The position numbers and the translations under genes were made by a program. Below are positions 62,701 through 64,000 of a stretch of 64,000 nucleotides of DNA, piece by piece. Under the pieces are notes generated by a model. It saw only the letters and a program-made list of their open reading frames with translations. It had not been told where the DNA came from and did not search any database. The stretch comes from Cunninghamia lanceolata (lineage: Eukaryota > Streptophyta > Pinopsida > Cupressales > Cupressaceae): contig BSBN01001251.1 in assembly GCA_027924645.1 (NCBI GenBank), positions 1-64,000 of the forward strand, in the 5' to 3' direction. Each line of letters starts with the position of its first letter. The stretch's first letter is position 1.

Positions 62701-63907
62701 CGCCATGTTTTTGGTGTTAGTTCTAGATGTAGGCGAGTCAAAGGACATGGCAAGGCTGCTCTACAAGAAATTGATACGGGGGAAGTTTCTAGGTGGTCTA
62801 GAGGATGTGCTGGCAAACTATGCGATGGGGAGGGGATTCCTTTGTCAAGCGACTACTATGTTCTATGTCGGCATGGTTAGCCTCTGGAAAGGTTCCCGCC
62901 GGTCTTCTCAAGCGATCCGGCTTCTCTTCCAAGGTTTCGATCGGTGGCGGTGCGAGGAATAAAATTCCTCAAACAAATTCTAGACCTGATCCCAAAGGAC
63001 GGCGCGGGCTGGTTGCAAGATTTCATTGTGGAAGAAGGGTTGGCGAATGCAGTAGGCTCGGCCAACTGGGGGAGGCCGAGCATCCAAGCCCGTTGATTTC
63101 ATGCACCCAACAATGATGGGTTTTGATGCATAGGTGTTACGTATGGTTTGGTATGGTCTAGTCCGGTGGGGTGGTCGGGGTGTTACTAGGGTTTGGCAAT
63201 ATAAATAGGGACTGTATATATGTTTAGGAAATATTCAGGGGGGTTTAGGGTGATATGGCAACATTTTGTTCATGGTTGCCTGTTATAAACCTTCTTGTTG
63301 GGGTCGGATTTGCACAGGGTGACTGTTAATAATCACCTACTTCTATGTAATGTTCATAATTTTATTATAATACAAGGGTGCAGCCCCTTAGCAGCTTTGA
63401 ACTCATCAAAACAAAAAAAAAACATTCAATTTTGATACTTATATTATTTATTTATTGTGAATATGTATTATAATGATTAATAATATCATTATTCTAATTT
63501 ACACTTATAATATTATCTATGATTATTATAATTATAATAAAATTGCAATTATAATAATATTTTATTTGTATTTCAATACTTCATATTTTGTATTACAATT
63601 ACAGGGGCATGACAATATACCAAACAATTGGTCTATTTGCTACATTGAATTAGTGTTGAATATTATATCCATACTAAGCATGTTGGAACATTGTTTCAAA
63701 CTTTCAAGCAAAGAATTTTTATATTTTCTGATGCAAGGAGCCCAACAAAGTAAAATAAAAATGTATCCCACAGATCATGTTTTCTTTAAAACAAAATTAC
63801 CATATGTTTTCACCTGATTAACACCATCAATGTTACCCAGCCTAGCTTTAGTAGATGGTCGAAGTTTTGCCAATTTTTGGAGTGTCTGTTCACTACAAAT
63901 TGCATAT
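15324..63907 (-). CDS. RecQ-family DNA helicase, C-terminal part (HRDC + HTH_40 + C-terminal domain), five exons across giant introns
   Basis: Five minus-strand exons join into one continuous C-terminal protein part of about 355 residues: join of 63907-63814, 43623-43393, 43151-42942, 16009-15602 and 15449-15324. Seen: each junction is GT-AG; all internal junctions are phase 0 and the reading frame stays open to a TAA. Known: the protein resembles plant RecQ/WRN-like helicases, with an HRDC domain (exons 1-2), an HTH_40-type helix-turn-helix region (exons 2-4) and a small C-terminal domain. These parts usually bind DNA and direct the helicase to repair or replication intermediates in the nucleus. 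The ATPase/helicase core (DEAH box, RQC) is not here and should lie beyond base 64000. Which plant RecQ subgroup it belongs to is uncertain. Oddities are two giant introns (20,190 and 26,932 bp) packed with transposons, an in-frame 24-bp duplication in exon 2, and a tandem duplication around the stop codon. No disabling lesion is seen, so I infer a working gene. Confidence 0.85.
15602..16009 (-). CDS. RecQ-like helicase exon: end of HTH_40 region plus acidic/serine-rich linker
   Basis: The exon is 408 nt (136 codons), phase 0 at both ends. The acceptor is GCGATCAG (16010-16017), and GTAAGCTAT at the exon start is coding (VSY), although GTAAGC could be mistaken for a donor. The exon runs from [18 protein letters not shown], which directly continues [10 protein letters not shown] of the exon 27 kb upstream, through a low-complexity stretch rich in Ser, Glu and Asp ([12 protein letters not shown]), to [10 protein letters not shown]. 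The donor GTAAGCTT lies at 15601 downward. The linker has no motif I recognise; it may be a disordered tether. The open frame continues to 16066 and 15488 only by intron read-through. Confidence 0.85.
16010..16737 (-). other. 3' end of the giant helicase intron, no other gene recognised
   Basis: Intron sequence between the acceptor of the fourth exon and a LINE fragment. The 117-codon plus frame (16327-16680) has no family resemblance and is probably chance. Confidence 0.45.
16738..17500 (+). mobile_element. 5'-truncated, decayed plant LINE (L1-type) 3' end with RNase H
   Basis: From 16749 a frame reads [20 protein letters not shown] then continues through [12 protein letters not shown] and [19 protein letters not shown]: the RNase H (RVT_3) domain at the end of plant LINE ORF2. 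After a frameshift near 16975 the pieces [21 protein letters not shown] and [13 protein letters not shown] follow in order. The unit ends in A-rich DNA near 17490-17515. The target duplication was not found. It inserted in the helicase intron in the antisense direction. Confidence 0.65.
19185..20796 (-). repeat. 3' LTR of the chromovirus
   Basis: 1,612 bp, co-linear with the other LTR without gaps. The pol reading frame runs about 25 bp into it and stops at 20772-20774. Differences from the 5' LTR are almost all transitions (about 23 of 25 by my count). Confidence 0.95.
20772..21194 (-). pseudogene. Chromovirus pol C-terminus: GPF/Y module and chromodomain, cut off by one stop
   Basis: It is in the same frame as the main gag-pol, after a single TAG at 21195-21197. 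It encodes the FYGPF motif of the integrase C-terminal module, then VAYELELP and [15 protein letters not shown]. The chromodomain follows: [19 protein letters not shown], with the hydrophobic cage pattern. Known: chromodomains steer integration toward modified chromatin. Because the stop removes the module and chromodomain from this copy, its integrase would lack its targeting part unless read through. The stop can be explained by one transition. The frame ends at 20772, 25 bp into the LTR. Confidence 0.85.
20797..20811 (-). other. Polypurine tract
   Basis: On the minus strand TTGGGAAGGGCGGAC abuts the 3' LTR start TGTAATG. It overlaps the coding frame (codons for the C-terminal QSWEGRT residues). 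Confidence 0.8.
21195..25448 (-). CDS. Chromovirus gag-pol polyprotein (main frame, 1,417 codons)
   Basis: One fused frame, starting at an ATG 171 nt inside the primer-binding site. Residue positions are approximate. Gag core 165-325; zinc knuckle C-x2-C-x7-H-x-C at 373-386 ([14 protein letters not shown]). Aspartic protease DTG at 464-466 in [11 protein letters not shown]. Reverse transcriptase 640-830 with first Asp in [12 protein letters not shown] (740) and the active-site variant FDD (803-805). RNase H with Asp950, Glu987, Asp1012 and Asp1055. Integrase zinc finger H1130, H1137, C1167, C1170; catalytic Asp1200, Asp1260 and Glu1296 (D-35-E). All catalytic residues are present. The frame stops at a TAG (21195-21197) after LRLQPYR, before the integrase GPF/Y module and chromodomain, which follow in the same frame. 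Confidence 0.93.
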   Translation of the reverse strand: MRDNEGTSGGNKDNNGKGRERSLSPAKRFERKMDTLMDMISLMMGRMGQNQPLLNNSGHGGEHSATNQHDGHAAQRASNNTNISSRPFKPTFLAPVKPHLDLEENVSFVEQLRLGRAEYDSLPDEIKADMSYNDFMDHKRKDRGQGRHYEQRRTIVHGDLHQAINKVMLPHFDGSDNSSTRAWIQKLDNYLALRPMEEEEAIKFATLHLDGVAQEWWYHGLVTLGHRSITTYDEFTNKLIERFEKKDPEVHFRELAQLKQYGTVDAYIAEFQRLSVMVTGVTERRLVILFSEGLTEPLKGWIKAFDPPSLQEAMKKARNMEWAAPKAKFQPKPSFHKRDKGKRPQHKEFKQHQPHVTRLDPETLNELRRKGLCFQCREKWSQDHVCPKGGKFHQIEYYSAEESNSDLSDQQSDSEDSEVEKVPEESEDEKGSGGTLAQLSSFQRNESFKVRGMIKGQRIVALIDTGATHNFIDEAVVAKKGLQIEEFEGFKVMVADGFHITYTKKISNMTTQVGNYEVKDDFYVVKIGDTDAVLGIQWLRSLGEITLNLQTMELKFQSEGKNVVIRGMSNGGPRIVSFKRMARLIRHDQVEWAAECMILPISPVETKRDYPPDIQSLLTKKSKVFANLPPGPPPDRGSEHVIELKEGAKPVITTPYRYPKKQKDEIEKNIRELLEMGFIRPSKSPFASAVVLVKKKDGTIRMCVDYRALNQSTIKNRYPIPRIDELIDELHGAKFFSKIDLRSGYYQIRMRGFDVEKTAFRCHYGHFEFLVMPFGLTNAPATFQSCMNKIFQKQLRKFVLIVFDDILIYSKTWEEHLKHLEEVLSILESESLFAKESKCEFGMKELFYLGHIISAEGVKVDPEKIKAIVDWPPPENLTHLKGFLGLCGFYRRFVKGYSQNAAPLTDLTKKGAFCWSKKAQTTFDKFKGIMSSCPVLAIPDFSKPFKLQCDASGEGVGAILMQDKHPIVIESRKLRGVERTYSIYDKEMLAIMHALAKFRQYLVGSKFVVKTDHNSLKHFMHQRDLNERQQKWVSKLQAYDFDIEYVKGKNNIVADALSRRPHLSSLCELTANWRDMLLADYAKNQFATSIIEGTFLDERYKVVEGLIHYKGRIFVVADSKLKKKILLTFHDIPFAGHQGFFKTYRQIRERFSWKGLKGQVQRYIQECPTCQMNKNEHTILAGLLQPLPIPNQKWESISMDFITGLPKVQGKDCIYVVVDRLTKFAHFFAIASSFSAAQVANLFFHEVFRLHGLPKNIVSDRDSKFLSTFWQEVFRMSGTVLTPSTSYHPQTDGQTEIVNKWLEGYLKNYVSEQQRAWVKWLHMGEYCYISTFHMSIRMSPFMALYGYEAPSFADLVFGDSKTPQAKDLLQQSQDILNSLKNNLQIAQNQQKMYADQRRVERSFEVGDMVYLRLQPYR
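25619..25632 (-). other. Primer-binding site, initiator tRNA-Met
   Basis: On the minus strand TGGTATCAGAGCCA lies one base inside the 5' LTR, complementary to the 3' end of plant initiator tRNA-Met, the usual primer for chromoviruses and many copia elements. Confidence 0.92.
25634..27245 (-). repeat. 5' LTR of the chromovirus
   Basis: 1,612 bp. Read on the minus strand it starts TGTAATGTTCCG and ends CGGAATATTTCA, so the ends form an imperfect 12-bp inverted repeat. It holds the promoter (TATA at 26777-26783). It is adjacent to the primer-binding site. Confidence 0.95.
26777..26783 (-). promoter_or_regulatory. LTR core promoter TATA box
   Basis: On the minus strand GTATAAAAGGGGGAAGAG: a good TATA box in the 5' LTR. 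Transcription would be expected to start about 30 bp downstream near 26745-26750. The same box is at 20328-20334 in the 3' LTR. Confidence 0.65.
27550..28569. other. Intron DNA with LTR-like character, no gene recognised
   Basis: A repeated phrase AGGCAACAGCTAATATGAGGAAAG occurs twice near 27820-27880. The 90-codon minus frame (27921-28193) has no family resemblance. Confidence 0.4.
28570..29470 (-). pseudogene. hAT transposase fragment (BED zinc finger and DUF659)
   Basis: Read on the minus strand. From about 29450: [10 protein letters not shown], then SYS(stop)[12 protein letters not shown] and [11 protein letters not shown], matching the C-C-H-H pattern of a BED finger. Then a charged linker (29080-29337). 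From about 29060 there is [31 protein letters not shown], then DGWKDCKN-like [28 protein letters not shown], and [20 protein letters not shown] near 28650. Known: that is the DUF659 part of plant hAT transposases. The C-terminal dimerisation domain is absent, and stops occur. It is a dead, truncated copy. Confidence 0.75.
29471..30372. other. Intron DNA, no gene recognised
   Basis: The phrase TCTTTGTT(G/A)T(C/T)GGAGGTT recurs with CGACT before it (near 30195 and 30286), suggesting a weak internal repeat. Nothing else is recognised. Confidence 0.35.
30373..30983 (+). pseudogene. Unidentified coding-like fragment beside captured PPR sequence
   Basis: Two consecutive plus frames (30373-30603 and 30618-30809) start with [19 protein letters not shown] and [17 protein letters not shown] third stretch at 30810-30980 reads [35 protein letters not shown] and [12 protein letters not shown], interrupted by three stops. 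The amphipathic, coiled-coil-like character suggests degraded exon sequence, but I do not recognise the family. Its position next to PPR and kinase fragments suggests it was captured with them. Confidence 0.35.
30984..31240 (+). pseudogene. PPR (pentatricopeptide repeat) gene fragment
   Basis: Plus-strand pieces read [12 protein letters not shown] in one frame and [20 protein letters not shown] in another, then NALVDISTK and [10 protein letters not shown]. Known: plant PPR proteins of the PLS class contain blocks of this kind (RPDSxTLAx[30 protein letters not shown]). The frame shifts several times, so it is dead. It is one part of a composite patch that continues with a receptor-kinase fragment. 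Confidence 0.65.
31490..31912 (+). pseudogene. LRR receptor-like kinase fragment (IRK/PXC-type kinase domain)
   Basis: Plus strand: [16 protein letters not shown], then [36 protein letters not shown], a stop, then [50 protein letters not shown] and GKIQNA. Known: [12 protein letters not shown] and DYGLA(K/R)LLPMLDRY are hallmarks of the plant LRR-RLK subgroup of IRK/PXC proteins, with HYN in place of the usual HRD catalytic motif. The fragment spans the middle of the kinase domain only. It has stops and ends abruptly, so it is a captured or retro-derived pseudogene piece. Confidence 0.8.
31913..32070 (+). pseudogene. Second PPR-like fragment
   Basis: Pieces such as [20 protein letters not shown] and LE(stop)GMDIHQS resemble the PPR phrase ACAKVGALEQGMDIHQ. 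This piece joins directly to the kinase fragment on its left, so two gene families are spliced together here. Confidence 0.5.
32071..33316. other. Intron DNA, LTR-like, no gene recognised
   Basis: CAAGAATCAGTTACG(G/A)GA repeats at about 32258 and 32290. GGAGAAATAAAGAAGTTG near 32470 could be a polyadenylation signal of an LTR. Boundaries could not be set. Confidence 0.35.
33317..33600. repeat. GC-rich low-copy-type repeat patch
   Basis: A sharp GC-rich island in AT-rich DNA, with GGGCATGGCC, GGCCATGCC and GGGCCGTGCCC-type inverted words (33395, 33450, 33487). Frames open on the minus strand (94 codons) are low-complexity and have no family match. It may be part of a DNA transposon with GC-rich ends. 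Confidence 0.35.
33860..34030 (+). mobile_element. Possible hAT-type transposon end
   Basis: CATAGTTTTAAAAATCGCAG followed by GACTCGTGAGTACTCGCGG resembles terminal sequences of plant hAT elements, which often start (C)A(T)AGTTTTAAAAA and carry CGACTCGCGAGTACTCG words. The opposite end and the 8-bp duplication were not found. Confidence 0.35.
34553..35900 (+). repeat. LTR-like sequence related to the 45173/50135 LTR family
   Basis: It starts TGTCATAGCTCG and shares TTTAAATTAAAGATTTAAAC plus the AT-rich tract and GCGATT words with the LTRs at 45173 and 50135. A TATA-like box AGATATAAAGG lies near 35104. The end and target duplication are not identified. Confidence 0.45.
35905..38080 (+). repeat. 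Degenerate two-box tandem repeat array (about 35 units)
   Basis: About 35 occurrences of a box close to ACCAATGCGCCA, spaced about 40-110 bp (mean near 60), most preceded by a second box close to TAGAGGATTTCAA. Good examples are at 36001-36045, 36105-36130, 36300-36400, 36595-36620, 37010-37040 and 37830-37850. CG in the first box often reads CA or TG. Unit lengths vary, so no reading frame is maintained; short frames such as 37329-37514 ([12 protein letters not shown]) are by-products. It does not resemble any repeat family I know. Confidence 0.75.
38081..38837. other. A/C-rich low-complexity intron DNA, no gene recognised
   Basis: A plus-strand stretch rich in CATC, TTCAAG and AAGAAG words (ATCATCATCATC at 38590). 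The 65-codon frame at 38227-38424 is serine-rich, with no family match. Confidence 0.35.
38838..39965 (+). repeat. Probable LTR with core promoter
   Basis: It starts TGCTGAAGTGGCATC and ends ACCATCAACA, directly before Ty3 integrase coding sequence. It includes a clear TATA box (39116-39123) followed by a CT-rich start region. No partner LTR or target duplication was found in the window. Confidence 0.45.
39116..39123 (+). promoter_or_regulatory. TATA box of the 38838-39965 LTR
   Basis: ACTATATAAAGGCC followed about 25-30 bp on by TCATTTGTATAG, as in plant LTR promoters. Confidence 0.5.
39966..40090 (+). pseudogene. Ty3/gypsy integrase C-terminal tail (GPY module)
   Basis: [20 protein letters not shown] then GEI, stop, ELPVHG, stop, FLKQFF. 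Known: the pol C-terminus of Tat/Athila-type Ty3 elements reads GPY.V......GAY.L....G......NG..LK.Y. Two in-frame stops show decay. It abuts the LTR-like sequence on its left, so an insertion has separated it from the rest of pol. Confidence 0.7.
40091..40579. other. Intron DNA downstream of the integrase tail, no gene recognised
   Basis: Probably the 3' noncoding part of the same decayed Ty3 element. Nothing further is recognised. Confidence 0.35.
40580..41503 (-). repeat. LTR-like fragment with short tandem repeats
   Basis: The right end TCTGGACATTACA (41503) matches the conserved LTR terminus GGGACATTACA of this window. At 40587-40690 a unit containing AATTTCTGCTC(T/C)AAA and GGTATTC(A/G)ATTTCTGCTCC is repeated. 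The left boundary is not certain and no target duplication is found. Confidence 0.4.
41650..41715. repeat. (TA)n microsatellite
   Basis: About 33 uninterrupted TA dinucleotides. The YIYIYI-type frames on both strands here (41550-41735, 41608-41826) are artefacts. Confidence 0.95.
41716..42941. other. 5' end of the giant helicase intron, no gene recognised
   Basis: No coding family seen. The 107-codon plus frame (41986-42309) has no recognisable domain. Confidence 0.4.
42942..43151 (-). CDS. RecQ-like helicase exon: HTH_40 region
   Basis: The exon is 210 nt (70 codons), phase 0 at both ends. The acceptor is TTGTTCAG (43152-43159) and the donor GTAAGTTC (42941 downward). The peptide starts [20 protein letters not shown] and ends [14 protein letters not shown]. 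Known: the pattern (TI..YI.EA...G.E.DW..F..EIGL, then KLKPIKE.LPE) is what plant RecQ helicases show in the HTH_40 segment after HRDC. It follows the previous exon across a normal 241-bp intron (43152-43392). It is then separated from the next exon by 26,932 bp. An open frame of 130 codons overlaps this exon (42882-43274), but its ends are intron read-through. Confidence 0.88.
43393..43623 (-). CDS. RecQ-like helicase exon: end of HRDC, linker, start of HTH_40 region
   Basis: The exon is 231 nt (77 codons), phase 0 at both ends. Its acceptor is TTGTAG (43624-43629) and its donor is GTAAGATC (43392 downward). It opens with [19 protein letters not shown], the last HRDC helix, then a linker, then [20 protein letters not shown], which matches the first helices of the HTH_40 region known from RecQ and WRN-type helicases. 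Odd feature: the linker holds VQPSISRV twice in direct succession, from a 24-bp tandem repeat (43488-43511 and 43512-43535, one mismatch). That makes an 8-residue in-frame insertion in a loop-like stretch, probably tolerated. Confidence 0.88.
43488..43535 (-). repeat. 24-bp tandem duplication inside the helicase exon
   Basis: Two adjacent copies of CCCT(G/C)GAAATACTTGGTTG plus CACCA differ by one base. They preserve the reading frame and encode an 8-residue repeat in the linker after HRDC. Confidence 0.95.
43624..44930 (-). other. 3' end of the 20-kb helicase intron, no other gene recognised
   Basis: Only short frames; nothing supports a coding region. Confidence 0.4.
44931..45172 (+). pseudogene. 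LINE endonuclease N-terminal fragment
   Basis: Plus frame within 44858-45214: [20 protein letters not shown], then [19 protein letters not shown] and [15 protein letters not shown]. Known: plant LINE ORF2 begins with an AP-endonuclease domain with (W)N(I/C)RGL(N/G), D(I/L)(L/V).LQE(T/V)K and G..GGL...W. The LQE glutamate is a catalytic residue. The frame stays open over the fragment but is cut by the LTR starting at 45173; the remaining LINE is not found in the window. Confidence 0.75.
45173..46402 (+). repeat. Left LTR of that element (first part, up to the nested solo LTR)
   Basis: It includes TTTAAATTAAAGATTTAAAC, GGCTGACTCTCCCAAGG and a TATA-like GAGATATAAATATC (about 45889). Near 46270 it carries GGAAGAGACAGAGTAAATCC and CACGCCCTACACAAG, repeated again beyond the nested insertion at about 48240-48298. 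The true end of this LTR is not certain. Confidence 0.55.
46403..48138 (-). mobile_element. Solo LTR (1,736 bp) with CATAG target duplication
   Basis: On the plus strand it begins TGAAATATCCCC and ends GGAGACATTACA; flanks are CATAG at 46398-46402 and 48139-48143. Ends and orientation match the LTRs of the chromovirus (minus strand TGTAATGTCTCC...GGGGATATTTCA). It also contains TTACTATAAATAGTAAG words shared with the LTR at 51009. No internal genes are present, so it formed by LTR-LTR recombination. Confidence 0.85.
48310..49330 (+). repeat. 27-bp minisatellite decaying into a variant repeat
   Basis: From 48318 to about 48830 there are around 19 units of 27 bp, alternating between TATTCGAGTGTATACTCTAT plus GACTTTG and TACTCAAGTGTATACTTCAT plus GACTATG, giving a 54-bp higher-order period. 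From 48830 to 49330 the units become irregular (GTGTATACTTCATG, GTATTCATGTG). Because 27 is a multiple of three, both strands stay open (48510-48989 plus; 48503-48754 minus). The repeats of YSSVYSMTL are therefore not evidence of a protein. Confidence 0.9.
49331..50099. other. Internal region of the decayed LTR element, no gene recognised
   Basis: Nothing recognisable; likely degraded noncoding or coding DNA of the Ty3-type element just before its polypurine tract. Confidence 0.4.
50105..50134 (+). other. Polypurine tract of the decayed LTR element
   Basis: AAGGACAAGCAATC followed by TTGGGCGGGGTGGAC, directly before the right LTR. The same GACAAGCAATCTTGGG word precedes the 3' LTR of the intact chromovirus. 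Confidence 0.75.
50135..50871 (+). repeat. Right LTR, truncated
   Basis: Co-linear with 45173-45930, including the TATA-like GGATATAAATATC at about 50837. It stops in ACATGTCTT, where the left copy continues TTGAGGACATCC but this copy continues into chromodomain codons. Confidence 0.8.
50872..51008 (+). pseudogene. Chromovirus pol C-terminus (chromodomain) fragment and polypurine tract
   Basis: The frame reads [36 protein letters not shown] and [10 protein letters not shown] then stop: a chromodomain close to that of the intact chromovirus in this window. The codons for QFGEGWI overlap the polypurine tract TTTGGGGAAGGGTGGAT. The frame ends a few codons into the following LTR. The rest of the element is missing on the left, where the sequence joins the truncated LTR at 50871. 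Confidence 0.85.
51009..52186 (+). repeat. 3' LTR of the truncated chromovirus
   Basis: It begins TGTAATGTCCCCC and ends GTGGGTATTTCA (52186), the same end pattern as the intact chromovirus LTR. It has GTAGGCTAAC and TACTATTTATAGTAAG words found also in the solo LTR at 46403-48138. It is 1,178 bp, shorter than its relatives. No matching 5' LTR lies in the window. Confidence 0.7.
52187..52639. other. Intron DNA, no gene recognised
   Basis: The 160-codon frame (52202-52684) has no family match and runs into the repeat array on its right, so I do not call it a gene. Confidence 0.4.
52640..53330. repeat. Degenerate ~110-bp tandem repeat array
   Basis: About six to seven units, each with ACTTAGAAGAATTTTGA-like, then GACCTTC(A/G)GGCCTTC, CTTCC and AAG(A/G)A(C/A)GAAAG words. 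Anchors are near 52667, 52768, 52839, 52949, 53055, 53165 and 53300. It is GC-richer than its surroundings. Frames in the array are low-complexity. Confidence 0.65.
53331..53579 (-). repeat. Probable end of an old minus-strand LTR
   Basis: It ends GGACATGATA immediately before a reverse-orientation polypurine tract, which matches a degraded GGGACATTACA terminus. The left boundary was not located. Confidence 0.4.
53580..53792 (-). mobile_element. Remnant interior of a minus-strand chromovirus: polypurine tract to primer-site remnant
   Basis: Plus strand GTTTGCCCTTCCTGAAATTG with CTTGTCCTCAAGCAA is the reverse of the chromovirus polypurine region. At 53780-53792 ACTCTGATATAATTGAG resembles the intact element's GCTCTGATACCATTGAA (primer site plus LTR start). 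Only about 200 bp separate them, so nearly the whole interior is gone or it is a very short derivative. Confidence 0.5.
53819..55126 (+). mobile_element. Solo LTR (1,308 bp), target duplication not preserved
   Basis: It begins TGTCATGTCCCC and ends GGGACATCACA. Flanks AACTA and AAATG do not match, so the duplication decayed or the unit is rearranged. It contains no internal genes. Confidence 0.65.
55127..55394 (-). other. Old repeat DNA between solo LTRs, no gene recognised
   Basis: A 94-codon minus frame (55147-55431) is Gln/Lys/Asp-rich with coiled-coil-like character but runs into the LTR on its right; I cannot support a gene. Confidence 0.35.
55400..56940 (+). mobile_element. Solo LTR (1,541 bp) with TATAT target duplication
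   Basis: It begins TGTAATGTCCCC and ends TTGGGACATTACA: perfect 11-bp inverted ends. Flanks are TATAT at 55395-55399 and 56941-56945. Several overlapping open frames (55495-55835) are LTR sequence with no family match. Orientation is uncertain because the ends are symmetrical. Confidence 0.88.
56946..57330. other. Continuation of the DNA interrupted by the solo LTR, no gene recognised
   Basis: Nothing recognisable apart from weak polypyrimidine character. Confidence 0.4.
57875..58710. mobile_element. hAT-like non-autonomous element with GC-rich ends and inverted PPR gene fragments
   Basis: The 836-bp element is flanked by an 8-bp duplication GTATTTAT (57867-57874 and 58711-58718). Its ends are C(C/A)TAGTTCCACGG in inverted orientation (12 of 13). 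Eight-bp duplications and short inverted ends are typical of hAT. About 150 bp at each end is very C/G-rich, with repeated GTCCCCC words. The interior holds two inverted PPR pieces: the left reads MYAKCGSID and ELFDKMPQ (58191-58265, plus), the right reads [16 protein letters not shown] (58467-58514, minus). There is no transposase, so it would depend on another element. Confidence 0.8.
58191..58514. pseudogene. Inverted pair of PPR gene fragments
   Basis: Left piece on plus, right piece on minus, separated by about 200 bp. GAACTGTTTGACA(A/G)AATGCC occurs in both. They match the PPR phrase (V)[20 protein letters not shown]. Both pieces are only 50-75 bp, so they are not functional genes. A transcript across the element would fold back. 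Confidence 0.7.
59725..60075 (+). repeat. Three-copy segment repeat within the solo LTR
   Basis: Each unit contains (GGGA)GAGG(C/T)GG(A/G)GTAATTCCAT and, 40-100 bp further, GGTTNAACGCGCC(C/A)TA(G/T)ACA. Units start at about 59730, 59798 and 59970. The same pair of words occurs at 46270-46350 and 48240-48298 in another LTR. Confidence 0.75.
60335..61838. other. Remaining part of the outer LTR, no gene recognised
   Basis: Low-complexity CCCCTTGG and ATATAT tracts. The 103-codon plus frame (61242-61553) has no family match. Confidence 0.4.
61905..62330 (+). pseudogene. LINE ORF2 RNase H domain (3' end)
   Basis: From 61905: [20 protein letters not shown], then [32 protein letters not shown]; after a stop near 62111 and frameshifts: [39 protein letters not shown] remains to about 62325. 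Known: this is the RVT_3 RNase H of plant LINEs, with catalytic Asp in FDGA, Glu in NNEAE and Asp in GDS visible. It is non-functional because of stops and 5' truncation. Confidence 0.8.
62348..62962 (+). CDS. Unrecognised 204-codon frame in the LINE 3' region
   Basis: This open frame lies between the RNase H remains and the poly-A tail. It starts [15 protein letters not shown] and includes [40 protein letters not shown] and [17 protein letters not shown] recognise no family. Known LINEs end soon after RNase H, so an extra reading frame here would be unusual, though it may be chance openness in GC-rich DNA. Overlapping frames on both strands (62488-62748 minus, 62805-63116 plus) weaken the coding case. 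Confidence 0.25.
   Translation: MMAECERGESRAFNLMMRSVRCQEERWWMTINLDVARIIVHFPSQQAQCGWLKAVDMDTPIILECSSRQLAFLGEVTEKRLGLIFKSRHGLILHVLKMVLGEGCLHSFHRYRVNTDVAAMFLVLVLDVGESKDMARLLYKKLIRGKFLGGLEDVLANYAMGRGFLCQATTMFYVGMVSLWKGSRRSSQAIRLLFQGFDRWRCEE
63620..63813 (-). other. 5' end of the 20-kb intron next to the first visible exon
   Basis: AT-rich intron DNA between the donor of the HRDC exon and the outermost LTR. Nothing else is seen. Confidence 0.5.
63814..63907 (-). CDS. RecQ-like helicase exon (first visible): N-terminal half of HRDC domain
   Basis: The exon is 94 nt. It is preceded on the minus strand by a pyrimidine-rich acceptor ending CTCCAG (63908-63913) and followed by donor GTGAAA (from 63813 downward). 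The first base completes a split codon; 31 codons follow, including YAICSEQT and [17 protein letters not shown]. Known: a tract of this kind (CSDxTL.....RP....L..I.GV) is the signature of the HRDC domain of RecQ helicases, which contacts DNA or Holliday-junction-like substrates. The exon ends in phase 0 and continues with HLIARHGD in the next exon 20 kb away. The upstream part of the gene lies outside the window. Confidence 0.85.
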
Positions 63908-64000
63908 CTGGAGAAAAAACAAAAGACAAGATTAAATGTCTTAGAGATTACTCATGGTGGAATTCACGGACTATTCTCAATTAGAATTTTGTTAATACCT

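Larger units (their letters stand above)
61852..63420 (+). mobile_element. 5'-truncated LINE (L1-type) with 13-bp target duplication and poly-A tail
   Basis: AACATTCAATTTT occurs at 61839-61851 and again at 63421-63433, directly after an A-tract. Body 1,569 bp. It starts inside ORF2 just before the RNase H domain, a typical 5' truncation by target-primed reverse transcription. The whole unit is GC-richer than the AT-rich LTR it entered. It lies antisense to the helicase gene. Confidence 0.9.
57331..63614. mobile_element. Outer solo LTR interrupted by a nested solo LTR and a LINE
   Basis: It begins TGTAATGTCCCTT and ends CAGGGGCATGACA. The complement of that end is TGTCATGCCCCTG, so the ends match the window's LTR pattern. 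Flanks are ATACA (57326-57330) and ATATA (63615-63619), 4 of 5. Without the nested insertions its own length is about 1.7 kb. It is the oldest layer of the stack. Confidence 0.6.

Overview
The window looks like nuclear DNA of a seed plant with a very large genome, most likely a gymnosperm. The host signal is the 3' end of one minus-strand gene whose five recognisable exons are scattered over about 48.6 kb (63907 down to 15324). The other DNA is almost all transposable-element remains. The initiator-tRNA-Met primer site, chromodomain Ty3/gypsy pol, BED/DUF659 hAT fragment, pentatricopeptide and LRR-kinase fragments all fit a land plant. The species cannot be read from the sequence.

The host gene is a RecQ-family DNA helicase with a C-terminal HRDC domain and HTH_40-type helix-turn-helix region (plant WRN-like type). 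Exons, in transcription order, are 63814-63907, 43393-43623, 42942-43151, 15602-16009 and 15324-15449. Every junction is GT-AG, and those after the first visible exon are phase 0. Two introns are short (241 and 152 bp) and two are giant (20,190 and 26,932 bp). The N-terminal helicase exons lie beyond the right edge.

Layout. 1-15323, downstream of the gene: a decayed plus-strand Ty3/gypsy element with both LTRs and gag/protease remains (1014-about 9100), a decayed minus-strand Ty1/copia pol fragment (9110-10560), AT-rich DNA and a 425-bp near-perfect palindrome (13021-13445). Intron 16010-42941: a LINE tail; a solo-LTR-like unit (17561-27549) split by an almost intact 8,061-bp minus-strand chromovirus (19185-27245, 5-bp target duplication, LTRs about 1.6% diverged, one in-frame stop in pol); a hAT transposase pseudogene; a patch of captured PPR and LRR-kinase fragments; a 2.2-kb degenerate two-box repeat array (35905-38080); LTR-like DNA and a Ty3 integrase tail.

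Intron 43624-63813 is a stack of nested insertions: a LINE endonuclease fragment cut by a Ty3-type LTR element, which contains a solo LTR (46403-48138) and a 27-bp minisatellite; a truncated chromovirus end (50872-52186); a degenerate ~110-bp repeat array; solo LTRs at 53819-55126, 55400-56940 and 57365-60329; and an outer LTR (57331-63614) holding both the last of these and a 5'-truncated LINE (61852-63420, 13-bp target duplication). Inside 57365-60329 sits an 836-bp hAT-like element with 8-bp target duplication carrying PPR-gene pieces in inverted orientation. Most LTRs share an extended terminal inverted repeat close to TGTAATGTCCC...GGGACATTACA, which made it possible to find solo LTRs and check their target duplications by eye.

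The best candidates for something undescribed are the two-box array at 35.9-38.1 kb, the PPR-carrying hAT-like hairpin at 57.9-58.7 kb, and the giant-intron architecture itself.
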